64,000 nucleotides of DNA. Origin: Rhizomicrobium sp. Its GTDB lineage: Bacteria; Pseudomonadota; Alphaproteobacteria; Micropepsales; Micropepsaceae. The first letter of the stretch is position 1. Every line of letters starts with the position of its first letter. The stretch spans positions 857,241-921,240 of the forward strand of contig JBBCHM010000002.1 of the NCBI GenBank assembly GCA_037200045.1, read 5' to 3'. The notes below the pieces were generated by a model. It was given only the letters and a program-made list of their open reading frames with translations, did no database searches and was not told where the DNA came from. The translations under genes and the position numbers were made by a program. This document shows, piece by piece, positions 43,974 to 52,205 of the stretch.

Positions 43974-45098
43974 TCAGAAAAGATTCAGGAGGTCATTCCA
44001 GGTCGCCAGGAGGAATATTCCCGCCACGACAGCCAGCCCGAGCCTAAATCCAACGTCCTGGGCCCGCTCTCCGAGCGGACGCCCCAAAACACCCTCGCAT
44101 GCATAGTACAGAAGATGGCCCCCGTCGAGCAGCGGAATCGGAAAAAGGTTTACCAAGCCGATGCTTACAGAAAGTAGAGCTATGAGATGAACCAGCGCAA
44201 TGAAGCTCACGGCGGCGACTTGACCCGATAGTTTCAGAATGCCAACCGGCCCGGCGAGCTGGCTGGTGTTGCCACGGAAAAGTTGGGTGCGGGCGCGGAA
44301 CGAGACCGAGACGATATCGCCGATTTCGCCGAACGCGGCGCCGACCGCCTGGATCGGCCCCAGCCGGACCAGGGTGTGCGCGATGGCCGTGCCCTGGATG
44401 CCGAGCTTGCCGACGCGCACCCTGTTCCCGAAGGGGTCCTTGTCGACGACCTCGCGCGGCGTGGCGAAGAGCGTCAGGCGATGGCCGCCGCGGTCGACCG
44501 TTATGGGCAGGCGCGTGCCGGCGCTGAGCGCGACGATCTGAACCATGTCGTCCCAGGTCCTGATCTCGTCGCCGTCGAGCCCGACGACGCGGTCGCCGGG
44601 CTTGAGGCCGGCGACGTCGGCGGCGCTGTGCGGTTCGACTTTCACGATCTGGGCCGGCGGCATCACCGGCCGGCCGTGGAACATGAACAGGCCGGTGAGG
44701 ATCACGATGGCGAGGACGAAATTCGCCAGCGGACCGGCGACGACGATCAGGGCGCGCTGCCACAAGGGCTTGAAGGGGAAGGCGACGGCGCGGTCTTCCG
44801 GGCTCATGCGCGCCGCCGCTTCGCGGTCGGGCGTGCTGGCGCCGTCGGCGTCGCCGAAGAATTTCACGAAGCCGCCGAGCGGCAGCCAGGAGATCTTCCA
44901 CTGCGTGCCCTTAGCGTCCTTCCAGGAGACGATCGGGCGGCCGAAGCCGATGGAGAAGGTGTCGATCCTGACGTTGAAGAGGCGCGCCACCGAGAAATGG
45001 CCGAGCTCGTGGAAGAACACCACGACCGTGATGAGGAACAGGAACGCCGGTATGCCGTATACCGACCAGCTCAGAAGGCCTTGAATCTCGCTCAACAT
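43974..45098 (-). CDS. rseP: RseP-family intramembrane site-2 metalloprotease
   Basis: This 374-residue inner-membrane zinc protease acts in regulated intramembrane proteolysis. The zinc motif is VVVFFHELGHFSVARLFNV in the first membrane segment. One PDZ domain (about 140-215) has VAGLKPGDRVVGLDGDEI. The second metal motif is NLFPIPLLDGGHLLYYACEG near residue 315. It has a single PDZ, where E. coli RseP has two. It probably trims anti-sigma factors or signal-peptide remnants. It lies 13 bases downstream of dxr. Confidence 0.94.
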   Translation of the reverse strand: MLSEIQGLLSWSVYGIPAFLFLITVVVFFHELGHFSVARLFNVRIDTFSIGFGRPIVSWKDAKGTQWKISWLPLGGFVKFFGDADGASTPDREAAARMSPEDRAVAFPFKPLWQRALIVVAGPLANFVLAIVILTGLFMFHGRPVMPPAQIVKVEPHSAADVAGLKPGDRVVGLDGDEIRTWDDMVQIVALSAGTRLPITVDRGGHRLTLFATPREVVDKDPFGNRVRVGKLGIQGTAIAHTLVRLGPIQAVGAAFGEIGDIVSVSFRARTQLFRGNTSQLAGPVGILKLSGQVAAVSFIALVHLIALLSVSIGLVNLFPIPLLDGGHLLYYACEGVLGRPLGERAQDVGFRLGLAVVAGIFLLATWNDLLNLF

Positions 45099-45111
45099 CG
45101 TTTGGGTCCTG

Positions 45112-46350
45112 TCAGTTCACGACACGGCGGCAGATTTGCGCGGCAAGCTCGCGGGCCCGCGCGTCGGCGGACAGCACGGCGTCCAGCGTGTCGCAGGGCG
45201 CGTTCGCCTCCGGCGATTGCGCGAGCGTTTCTTCGACGACCCGCGGAATGTCGAGGAAGCCGATGCGGCGGTTCAAAAAGGCGTCGACCGCGATCTCGTT
45301 CGCCGCGTTCAGGATGGTGGGCGCCAGCGCGCCGACCCGCATCGCCTCCATGGCGAGGCCGAGGCAGCGGAAGCGGTCGTGATCGGGCTTGCGGAAGTCG
45401 AGCCGGCCCACGGCGGCGAGATCGAGCCGGCGCGACGGCGAGGCGATGCGCCGGGGCCAGGCCAGCGCGTGCGCGATCGGCGTGCGCATGTCGGGAGCGG
45501 AGAGATGCGCCAGGGTCGAGCCATCTTCGTAGGAGACCAGGCAATGCACGATGGACTGCGGATGCACCAGCACGTCCAGCTTCTCGGGGGCAAGCGCGAA
45601 GAGGAAATGCGCCTCGATCAGTTCGAGGCCCTTGTTCATCAGCGTGGCGCTGTCGACCGAGATCTTGGCGCCCATCGACCAGTTGGGATGGGCCACCGCC
45701 TGCTCGACGGTGCAGACCGCCATCTGCTCCAGCGTCCAGTCGCGGAACGGACCGCCCGAGGCGGTGAGCGTGACCTTCTCGACCTCGCGGGCGCCTTCGC
45801 CGTTCAGGACCTGGAAGACGGCATTGTGCTCGGAATCGACCGGGATCACCGAAGCCGTTGAATTGGCGAGGGCGCGGTGGAACACGCCGCCGGCGGCGAC
45901 GATGCACTCCTTATTGGCGAGCGCCACGGTGGCGCTGCGCGCGACCGCGGCCAGCGCCGGCTCGAGCGCCGCCGCGCCCATGATCGCGACCATCACGGTG
46001 GATGAGGGACGCGCCGCGGCCTCGATCACGGCGCCGCGGCCGGCCGCGGCCTCGATGCCGGTGCCGGCGAGGCCGTCCTTGAGCGCGCCATAGAGCTTTT
46101 CGTCGCCGATCACCGCGATCCTGGGGTTGATCGCGCGGGCCTGCTTGATGAGGTCGTCCACCCTGCCCTGCGCGGTGATGGCCTCCACCGGCATGACGTC
46201 GGCGCCATAGACGGCGCGGGCATGGGCGACGACGTCGAGCGTCGAGACGCCGATCGATCCGGTCGAGCCGAGGACGGTGACGCTGCGCGCCAGCACCGGC
46301 TCCAGCGATTCGATCTCGAAGGGCGTGCGGGTTGCGGCCAGCGCGTTCAA
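45112..46350 (-). CDS. dxr: 1-deoxy-D-xylulose-5-phosphate reductoisomerase
   Basis: This is a 412-residue MEP-pathway enzyme. The NADPH motif is VTVLGSTGSIGVSTLDVV near residue 24. ALANKECIVAAGG and IPVDSEHNAVFQVLNG bind metal and substrate. ASGGPFRDWTLEQM is the flexible loop, and HPNWSMGAKISVDSATLMNK completes the active site. The start is a TTG at 46350 that overlaps the cdsA stop as TTGA, with GGAG seven bases upstream; no ATG or GTG fits the family N-terminus. It makes methylerythritol phosphate for isoprenoids, feeding UppS two genes upstream. Confidence 0.94.
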   Translation of the reverse strand: MNALAATRTPFEIESLEPVLARSVTVLGSTGSIGVSTLDVVAHARAVYGADVMPVEAITAQGRVDDLIKQARAINPRIAVIGDEKLYGALKDGLAGTGIEAAAGRGAVIEAAARPSSTVMVAIMGAAALEPALAAVARSATVALANKECIVAAGGVFHRALANSTASVIPVDSEHNAVFQVLNGEGAREVEKVTLTASGGPFRDWTLEQMAVCTVEQAVAHPNWSMGAKISVDSATLMNKGLELIEAHFLFALAPEKLDVLVHPQSIVHCLVSYEDGSTLAHLSAPDMRTPIAHALAWPRRIASPSRRLDLAAVGRLDFRKPDHDRFRCLGLAMEAMRVGALAPTILNAANEIAVDAFLNRRIGFLDIPRVVEETLAQSPEANAPCDTLDAVLSADARARELAAQICRRVVN

Positions 46351-47216
46351 GGGTGGGCTCCAAACATCGGGTTGAGTCCGGCCAGAAGGATGAACGCCGC
46401 GACGACCGGCGCCGTCAGCAGAGTCGAGTCGATGCGGTCCAGCATACCGCCATGACCCGGAATGATGCCGCCCGAATCCTTGCGCTGGAACACGCGCTTG
46501 ACCCAGGATTCGAAGAGGTCGCCGCAATGGGACAGGACCCCGATGGCGGCGCCGTAGAGCCCGCCCTCGACGGCGTTGCCGCCGAGAACGGCGACATAGA
46601 TCGCCTCGACCACGGCGGCGACCGCGACCGCGCCCAGCGTGCCCGACCAGGTCTTGTTCGGCGACAGCGACGGCCAGAGCCTGGGACCGCCCACCAGATT
46701 GCCGACGATCAGCGCGCTGGTATCCGTCGCCCAGACGGCGAGGAACACGCCGGTCACGATGAAGGCGCCGTGCGGGACGCCAAGCAGCATCATGAGCGCC
46801 AGCGGCGCGATGCCGATATAAAGCGGACCAAAGCCGTGCCAGGCCGGCAGGAGCTTGACGAAGGCGGCATAGAGCGCCGTCGCCAGCGCGCCGCCCGCCA
46901 GGATCGCCCAGCCGGCGTCGGTGCGCGGCCAGACCGCCTCTGCCGCCAAGGCCGCGACGATGGTCGCGGATGAAAGGTAGAAGGCCGTGCCGAAGACCCG
47001 CTCGCCGACCATGCGATGCCATTCGCGGGCGGCGGCGACGCCGGCCAATGCCGCGAGAGCCGCGATATAGGGCGCGCCGCCGAAAATCGCGGCGGTGACG
47101 ACGGCGGCAAGCGCGATGCCGAACAGCGGCCGGGTGATCCAGTCGAGATTGAAGCGAACCGCGCGGTAACCCGGCGCGGGGCTCGCCGGAGCCGAGATGT
47201 GGCCCGAGCGCGTCAC
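46347..47216 (-). CDS. cdsA: Phosphatidate cytidylyltransferase
   Basis: This 289-residue multi-pass membrane enzyme makes CDP-diacylglycerol. About seven or eight hydrophobic segments lead to the family signature near the C-terminus: SHCGDLFESWVKRVFQRKDS followed by GGIIPGHGGMLDRIDSTL. The start is a GTG at 47216 overlapping the uppS stop as GTGA; the longer frame reaching 47309 would run inside uppS. Both start codon choices in this stretch (GTG here, TTG for dxr) suggest translation coupled to the upstream gene. Confidence 0.93.
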   Translation of the reverse strand: MTRSGHISAPASPAPGYRAVRFNLDWITRPLFGIALAAVVTAAIFGGAPYIAALAALAGVAAAREWHRMVGERVFGTAFYLSSATIVAALAAEAVWPRTDAGWAILAGGALATALYAAFVKLLPAWHGFGPLYIGIAPLALMMLLGVPHGAFIVTGVFLAVWATDTSALIVGNLVGGPRLWPSLSPNKTWSGTLGAVAVAAVVEAIYVAVLGGNAVEGGLYGAAIGVLSHCGDLFESWVKRVFQRKDSGGIIPGHGGMLDRIDSTLLTAPVVAAFILLAGLNPMFGAHP

Positions 47217-47950
47217 GCGACCGCTTCCGAGATGCCGCCGAACTGGCGCTCGCGCTGCGCGTACTGGTCGAGCGCCTTCATCAGGTCCTCGCGGCCGAAA
47301 TCCGGCCACAGCGTGTCGACGAACAGAAGCTCGGCATAGGACGACTGCCAGAGCAGGAAATTGCTCAAGCGATGCTCGCCGCCGGTGCGGATCAGCAGGT
47401 CGGTCTCCGGCAGGCCGCCGGTGAAGAGGCGCGTGGCGAACAGCTCTGGCGTAATGGTCTCCGGATCCAGGCGGCCTTCCTTGGCGGCCCGCGCGAGCTC
47501 GCGGGCGGCATTGGCGATCTCTTCCTGCCCGCCATAGTCGAAGGCGAAGGTCAGGTTGAGGCCGGTGTTGGCCACGGTGCGGTTCTCGGCCTCCTCGATC
47601 ATCTTGCGGATGTCGCCGGCGATGCGCTCGCGGCTGCCGATGAAGCGGACGCGGACGTTGCGGGCATGAAGCTCGTCGAGGTCGCTGCGGAAATAGCCGC
47701 GGAACAGCGCCATCAGCGCGTTCACTTCGGGCCGCGGACGTTTCCAGTTCTCCGACGAGAAGGCGAAGAGCGTGAGGTATTCGAGCTTGACGTCGGACGC
47801 GGCGCGCACCACCGCGCGCACGGCGCCGACGCCGGCGACATGGCCGGCCTCGCGGGGCAGCAACCGCTTGCGCGCCCAGCGCCCGTTGCGGTCCATGATG
47901 ATCGCGACGTGGCGGGGAAGGACTGTCGGCGTCTTTGGCGCAAGCGCCAT
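47213..47950 (-). CDS. uppS: Undecaprenyl diphosphate synthase (cis-prenyltransferase)
   Basis: This 245-residue enzyme makes the C55 lipid carrier for cell-wall synthesis. The N-terminal catalytic motif reads HVAIIMDRNGRWARKR, where almost all family members have MDGNGRWA. The catalytic Asp is intact but the following Gly is Arg (GGC to CGC would be one base). Other motifs are normal: LTLFAFSSENWKRP, RVRFIGSRERI, LNLTFAFDYGGQEEIA, ETDLLIRTGGEHRLSNFLL, and WQSSYAELLFVDTLWPDF. It is followed by cdsA with a four-base overlap. Confidence 0.94.
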   Translation of the reverse strand: MALAPKTPTVLPRHVAIIMDRNGRWARKRLLPREAGHVAGVGAVRAVVRAASDVKLEYLTLFAFSSENWKRPRPEVNALMALFRGYFRSDLDELHARNVRVRFIGSRERIAGDIRKMIEEAENRTVANTGLNLTFAFDYGGQEEIANAARELARAAKEGRLDPETITPELFATRLFTGGLPETDLLIRTGGEHRLSNFLLWQSSYAELLFVDTLWPDFGREDLMKALDQYAQRERQFGGISEAVA

Positions 47951-47973
47951 TTATTACCTCGCGGGCAGGTTCG

Positions 47974-48534
47974 TCAGACCTGCATGATCTCCTGCTCCTT
48001 GCCCTGCAGCGCGGAGTCGATTTCCTTTATGTGCGCGTCGGTGACCTTCTGCAATTCATCGCCGTGCTTATGGTGATCGTCCTGACCGATCTTGTGGTCC
48101 TTTTCGAGGCGCTTGAGCAAATCCATTCCGTCGCGCCGCACATTGCGGACCGCGACCCGGGCGGCTTCGGCGTATTTGGACGCCAGCTTGGCCAGTTCCT
48201 TGCGCCTTTCCTGATTAAGTTCGGGTAATGGAATGCGCAGCAATTGGCCGTCCATCTGGGGATTGAGGCCAAGATTGGCGTCGCGGATGGCCTTGTCGAC
48301 CGCCTTGGCCAGGCCCTTGTCCCACACCTGAACCGTCAGCATGCGGGGCTCGGGCGTCGAGATGTTCCCGACCTGGTTAACGGGAACCAGATTGCCATAG
48401 GCCTCGACCCGGACGGGATCGAGCAGCGCCGGGCTGGCGCGGCCGGTCCGAAGGCCGGAAAACTCCTTTTTCAGGGTCTCGATGGCGCCGTGCATGCGCC
48501 GTGTCAGTTCGTCCTTGCTGTATGTCTCTGCCAT
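47974..48534 (-). CDS. frr: Ribosome recycling factor
   Basis: This 186-residue two-domain L-shaped factor splits post-termination ribosomes with [23 protein letters not shown] begins the long helix. [20 protein letters not shown] and [19 protein letters not shown] form the beta domain. [20 protein letters not shown] returns to the helical domain. Length and motifs are standard. It lies between pyrH and uppS with short spacers. Confidence 0.96.
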   Translation of the reverse strand: MAETYSKDELTRRMHGAIETLKKEFSGLRTGRASPALLDPVRVEAYGNLVPVNQVGNISTPEPRMLTVQVWDKGLAKAVDKAIRDANLGLNPQMDGQLLRIPLPELNQERRKELAKLASKYAEAARVAVRNVRRDGMDLLKRLEKDHKIGQDDHHKHGDELQKVTDAHIKEIDSALQGKEQEIMQV

Positions 48535-48560
48535 GGTGCCCAGTCCTTGCGCGGTGCCTG

Positions 48561-49286
48561 TCAGGCCCGGTCTTCTATGATCGTCGACCGGCCCTTGCCC
48601 TTGAGGACCTGGGCCAGCGATCCCCGATCATGGATCGAGAATACGATGATCGGAATCTTATTTTCACGCGACAGCGAAATGGCCGATGCGTCCATAACCT
48701 GAAGATCGCGCGATAACACCTCGTGATAGCTCAGATATTCGTGCCGCACGGCGTCCTGGACCTTCTTGGGGTCAGCGCTGTAGACGCCGTCAACTTGCGT
48801 CGCCTTCATCATCGCGTTGCAGTTCATCTCGGCCGCCCGCAGCGCCGCGGCGGTGTCGGTGGTGAAGAACGGATTGCCGGTGCCGGCGGCGAAGATCACG
48901 ACCCGGCCCTTCTCCAGATGGCGGATGGCGCGGCGGCGGACATAGGGCTCGCAGACCGTGCTCATCGGGATGGCGGACTGGACCCTTGTCGGGATGTCGA
49001 GCCGCTCCAGGGCTGCCTGCATGGCCAGCGCGTTCATGACGGTGGCGAGCATGCCCATATAGTCGGCCGTCGCCCGGTCGATGCCCTTGGCCGCGCCGGA
49101 CAGGCCGCGGAAGATATTGCCGCCGCCGATCACCAAGCAGATCTGGGTGCCGGCGTGGATCGCCTCCTCGACGTCGGCGGCGATGCGGTCGACGGTCGCG
49201 ACGTCGATGCCGAAGGACTGATCGCCCATCAGCGCCTCGCCGGAGACCTTCAGGAGTACCCGGCGGTATTTCGGCGTGACGGCCAT
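48561..49286 (-). CDS. pyrH: UMP kinase
   Basis: This 241-residue hexameric bacterial UMP kinase starts with [80 protein letters not shown] and [20 protein letters not shown] follow the family closely. It phosphorylates UMP in pyrimidine nucleotide synthesis. It is in the rpsB-tsf-pyrH-frr block; a composite repeat separates it from tsf. Confidence 0.96.
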   Translation of the reverse strand: MAVTPKYRRVLLKVSGEALMGDQSFGIDVATVDRIAADVEEAIHAGTQICLVIGGGNIFRGLSGAAKGIDRATADYMGMLATVMNALAMQAALERLDIPTRVQSAIPMSTVCEPYVRRRAIRHLEKGRVVIFAAGTGNPFFTTDTAAALRAAEMNCNAMMKATQVDGVYSADPKKVQDAVRHEYLSYHEVLSRDLQVMDASAISLSRENKIPIIVFSIHDRGSLAQVLKGKGRSTIIEDRA

Positions 49287-49318
49287 GCAATCCCCTTCGG
49301 CGGTTTCGATTTCATCCT

Positions 49319-49449
49319 ACCCTCCCCTTGAGGAGGGTCGAAAAATTCGAAGCGTAGCGAAGAATTTTTCGGGGAGGGCGCGGGCGGCGGAGCAAGACCC
49401 CTTCCCGAAATCTGCTCCGCAGATTTCGACCCTCCCTCAAGGGGAGGGT
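49319..49449. repeat. Composite intergenic repeat with ACCCTCCCC hairpin ends
   Basis: The element starts with the hairpin ACCCTCCCCTTGAGGAGGGT and ends with CCCTCCCTCAAGGGGAGGGT. A GAAAAATTC / GAATTTTTC stem lies to the left and a GAAATCTGCTCCGCAGATTTC stem to the right of centre, and GGGGAGGG pairs with CCCCTTCCC. The plan matches the repeat at 14413-14548. It separates tsf from pyrH inside an otherwise tight translation-gene cluster, so it may reduce read-through between them. Confidence 0.75.
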
Positions 49450-49459
49450 CTGCTTAAGG

Positions 49460-50422
49460 CTAGCCGCCGGCCTTGTCGCCGTCGCCGTCTTTTTTCGTGC
49501 CGCTCATCTTCGCGACTTCGTCGGCGAAGTCGGATTCGGTCTTCTCGATGCCCTCGCCGACCTGGAAGCGGACGAAGCCTTCGATCGCGATCGGGGCGCC
49601 CAGCTCCTTCGCCGCCGCCTCGACGACCTTCTCGACCGTCAGCTTGCCGTCGGAGCCCGGGCCCAGGAACACCTGCGAGACCAGAACCGATTCCTCGTAG
49701 AACTTCCGCATGCGGCCCTCGAGCATCTTCTCGATGACGTTGTCGGGGCGGCCGGACTGGCGCGCGATCTCGGTCTGGATCTCGCGCTCCTTCGCGACCA
49801 CGGCCGGGTCGAGATGGGCCGGCGACAGCGCCAGCGGCGACGCCGCGGCGACGTGCATGGCGATCTGGCGGCCGAGCGTGTTCAGCCTGTCCTTGTCGGC
49901 GGTCGATTTGAGCGCCACCAGGACACCGATCTTGCCGAGCTCCGGCGAGGACGGGTTGTGGACATAGGCCGCCACGACGCCGGGATCGACCGCGAGCATG
50001 ATCGTGCGGCGCACGCTCATGTTCTCGCCGATCTTGGCGACAAGCTCGGTCAGGGTGTGCTGCACGCTCGCCTCGCCGATCTTGCGGGCGAGCAGCTTTT
50101 CGAGATCGCCCTCCTCCTCCAGCGCGAATTTGGCGGCGGTCTTCACGAAGTCCTTGAACTCGTCGTTGCGCGCAACGAAATCGGTCTCGGCATTGACCTC
50201 GACCAGGGCGCCGACATGGCCGCCGGTGGCGACGCCGACGAGGCCCTCGGCGGCGGCGCGGCCGGCCTTCTTGGCCGCCTTGGTGATGCCCTTCTTGCGC
50301 AGCCAGTCCATGGCGGCTTCCATGTCGCCATCGGTCTCCTTGAGCGCGGTCTTGCAGTCCATTATCCCCGCGCCGGTTTTGTCGCGCAGGTCCTTCACCA
50401 TCGGTCCGGTGATGTTGACCAT
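49460..50422 (-). CDS. tsf: Elongation factor Ts
   Basis: This 320-residue nucleotide exchange factor for EF-Tu begins with the UBA-like domain VKDLRDKTGAGIMDCKTALK and AAMDWLRKKGITKAAKKAGR. The signature VEVNAETDFVARNDEFKDFV follows near residue 75. The two dimerisation repeats and the C-terminal EGFVRFQVGEGIEKTESDFA are complete. It is slightly longer than E. coli Ts because of a charged GDGDK tail. It follows rpsB, the conserved order. Confidence 0.96.
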   Translation of the reverse strand: MVNITGPMVKDLRDKTGAGIMDCKTALKETDGDMEAAMDWLRKKGITKAAKKAGRAAAEGLVGVATGGHVGALVEVNAETDFVARNDEFKDFVKTAAKFALEEEGDLEKLLARKIGEASVQHTLTELVAKIGENMSVRRTIMLAVDPGVVAAYVHNPSSPELGKIGVLVALKSTADKDRLNTLGRQIAMHVAAASPLALSPAHLDPAVVAKEREIQTEIARQSGRPDNVIEKMLEGRMRKFYEESVLVSQVFLGPGSDGKLTVEKVVEAAAKELGAPIAIEGFVRFQVGEGIEKTESDFADEVAKMSGTKKDGDGDKAGG

Positions 50423-50444
50423 AGTCGGCTCCGTCTACTTGTTC

Positions 50445-50488
50445 TTAAGCTGTCGCTTCCGCGCGTTTTTTAAGCTGTCGCTTCCGCG
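50445..50488. repeat. 25-base tandem duplication at the rpsB stop codon
   Basis: TTAAGCTGTCGCTTCCGCG occurs at 50445-50463 and again at 50470-50488. The second copy holds the last codons and TAA stop of rpsB (minus strand). The first copy lies just beyond the stop and repeats the same codons. It looks like a recent slippage or repair duplication with no effect on the protein. Confidence 0.8.
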
Positions 50489-51255
50489 ACGGGGGGCGCC
50501 TCGGCGATGGGCGTGACGTCGGGCAGCACTTCGGCTTCGCCGGTGTCGACGCCGGACGCCGCCTGGCCCTGGCTGAGCCCGTCGATGATGGCGCGGGCGG
50601 CGAGGTCGCAATAGAGCGCCAGCGCGCGGGCCGCGTCGTCATTGCCCGGGATCGGATAGGCGATGCCGTCCGGATCGCTGTTCGAATCCAGGATGGCGGT
50701 GACGGGGATGCCGAGCTTCTTGGCCTCGGAGATCGCGATCGCTTCCTTGTTGGTGTCGATCACGAACAGCATGTTGGGCAGCCCGCCCATCTCCTTGATG
50801 CCGCCGAGCGAGCGGTCGAGCTTGTCGCGCTCGCGCAGCATGCCGAGCAGCTCCTTCTTCTTGAGGCCCGAGGACTGCGCCGAGGACAGCGTCTCCTCGA
50901 TCTGGCGCATGCGCTTGATCGAGTTCGACACGGTCTGCCAGTTGGTCAGCGTGCCGCCGAGCCAGCGGTGGTTCACGTAATACTGGGCGCAGCGCTTGGC
51001 GGCCGCGGCGATCGGCTCCGACGCCTGGCGCTTGGTGCCGACGAACAGGATGCGGCCGCCGCCGGCCGCGACGTCGCGCAGCGCGACGAGGGCGGTGTGC
51101 AGCAGGGGCACGGTCTGGGTCAGATCGAGGATGTGGATGTCGTTGCGCGAGCCGTAGATGTAGGGCGCCATCTTCGGGTTCCAGCGCTGCTGGCGGTGGC
51201 CGAAATGCGCGCCCGCTTCGAGCAGCTGACGCATGGAAAAATCTGGCAGAGCCAT
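50470..51255 (-). CDS. rpsB: 30S ribosomal protein S2
   Basis: This 261-residue ribosomal protein carries [20 protein letters not shown] near the start and [39 protein letters not shown] and [20 protein letters not shown] follow. [20 protein letters not shown] and [20 protein letters not shown] complete the core. A short acidic C-terminal extension (PPVAEATA) is usual in Alphaproteobacteria. AAAGGAG lies nine bases before the ATG at 51255. Its promoter is at 51370-51398 with a leader of about 108 bases, which could carry autoregulation by S2, although I do not recognise a named motif. Confidence 0.96.
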   Translation of the reverse strand: MALPDFSMRQLLEAGAHFGHRQQRWNPKMAPYIYGSRNDIHILDLTQTVPLLHTALVALRDVAAGGGRILFVGTKRQASEPIAAAAKRCAQYYVNHRWLGGTLTNWQTVSNSIKRMRQIEETLSSAQSSGLKKKELLGMLRERDKLDRSLGGIKEMGGLPNMLFVIDTNKEAIAISEAKKLGIPVTAILDSNSDPDGIAYPIPGNDDAARALALYCDLAARAIIDGLSQGQAASGVDTGEAEVLPDVTPIAEAPPVAEATA

Positions 51256-51369
51256 GAATTCAGTCTCCTTTACCGGTTGGCCAGACGCATGAGTTACCCC
51301 CTGTCGGGAGCACCGGACGGCGACGCAGGAACACCCTGCGAAAGCCACTCAGCGTGCGAGATGGCGGGG

Positions 51370-51398
51370 CTTATAGAGACGGTGAGAGAAACAAGCAA
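51370..51398 (-). promoter_or_regulatory. rpsB promoter
   Basis: On the minus strand a -35 TTGCTT (51398-51393) and a -10 TATAAG (51375-51370) are exactly 17 bases apart. Four and five of six bases match the housekeeping consensus. It precedes the rpsB-tsf-pyrH-frr cluster. Confidence 0.6.
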
Positions 51399-51447
51399 GC
51401 CGGCAGATTCTGGGTCGGTGCGGCGCCCCTGGGGCGCAAACGAACGC

Positions 51448-51474
51448 GACGCGCCAGCCAAAGACCGGCGCGTC
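51448..51474. terminator. Hairpin, possible terminator
   Basis: GACGCGCC and GGCGCGTC form an eight-base stem around an 11-base loop, upstream of the rpsB promoter and beyond the DUF992 gene 3' end. It stands next to the stronger hairpin at 51482-51512. Confidence 0.5.
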
Positions 51475-51481
51475 GGGTTCA

Positions 51482-51512
51482 GGCCGCGCGGACGGTTCGC
51501 GTCCGCGCGGCC
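51482..51512. terminator. Strong hairpin after the DUF992 gene
   Basis: A perfect 12-base stem GGCCGCGCGGAC / GTCCGCGCGGCC with a seven-base loop, six bases beyond the stop of the minus-strand gene 51519-51998. There is no T-run, but position and strength fit a terminator. Confidence 0.65.
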
Positions 51513-51518
51513 CGGTGA

Positions 51519-51998
51519 CTATTCGTTATGGCTAAGGCTGATCGCCCCGATGCCGGCCGCGACGTTCAGGCCGCGATTGTCCGAGACGCTGAGCGGCTGC
51601 AGCGCGAAGGACTTGTCGAAGCCGCCGACGAGCACATTCGCGCCCAGGCCGACGCCGACCGTCGCGCCGGCGGTGGCGCCGACATAGTCGCCGTCAAGCG
51701 CGCCGGCACGGGTATCCGAACTTGGCGCCACGACGCCCCAGACCAGGACGCCGCCCTCGGTGTAGCCGATGTCGACGCCGAACTTGGAGATCGAGCCCGT
51801 GTAGTGCTCGACGCGCCGGTCGTTCTGGCGGAAGGTGCAATGCAAGTCCTTGGAGGATCCGAAGACGAAGCCCCAGCCGCTCGCGACGTTGCAAGTCAGC
51901 GTGCCTACATTGACGCCATGGGGGGCGGCCTGAGCGGGCGCGGCAATGGCGATGACGGCGAGCGCGACGGCGCCGAGCAATCCGGTGGAAATTTTCAT
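51519..51998 (-). CDS. Exported DUF992 family protein
   Basis: This 159-residue protein has a signal peptide (MKISTGLLGAVALAVIAIAA, cut near AQA-A). The mature part has GTLTCNVASGWGFVFGSSKD, LHCTFRQNDRRVEHYTGSIS, FGVDIGYTEGGVLVWGVVAP and LDGDYVGATAGATVGVGLGA. It ends QPLSVSDNRGLNVAAGIGAI. This is the full DUF992 pattern with one conserved Cys pair, probably a disulfide. Function is unknown; it is common in Alphaproteobacteria as a small periplasmic or outer-membrane-associated protein. It is divergent from the aminotransferase gene. Confidence 0.88.
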   Translation of the reverse strand: MKISTGLLGAVALAVIAIAAPAQAAPHGVNVGTLTCNVASGWGFVFGSSKDLHCTFRQNDRRVEHYTGSISKFGVDIGYTEGGVLVWGVVAPSSDTRAGALDGDYVGATAGATVGVGLGANVLVGGFDKSFALQPLSVSDNRGLNVAAGIGAISLSHNE

Positions 51999-52205
51999 TG
52001 TGACGTTCTTTCTGTTGGAGAAGCCCGCGCGGGGTTCCGGGGGGGAATAGCGCCGGTGAGGGGAGCGCCCACGCGCTCGCCCGATAGGGAACCCGCTCGC
52101 GCAACATTCGATCCATCGACTGCCAAAATGCCTCAACGACGGCCGCGAGGCTGGCATGCTCCAAACGACTTGGTGGACCGAAAAAATATCCGCTAAGACG
52201 GTGCC

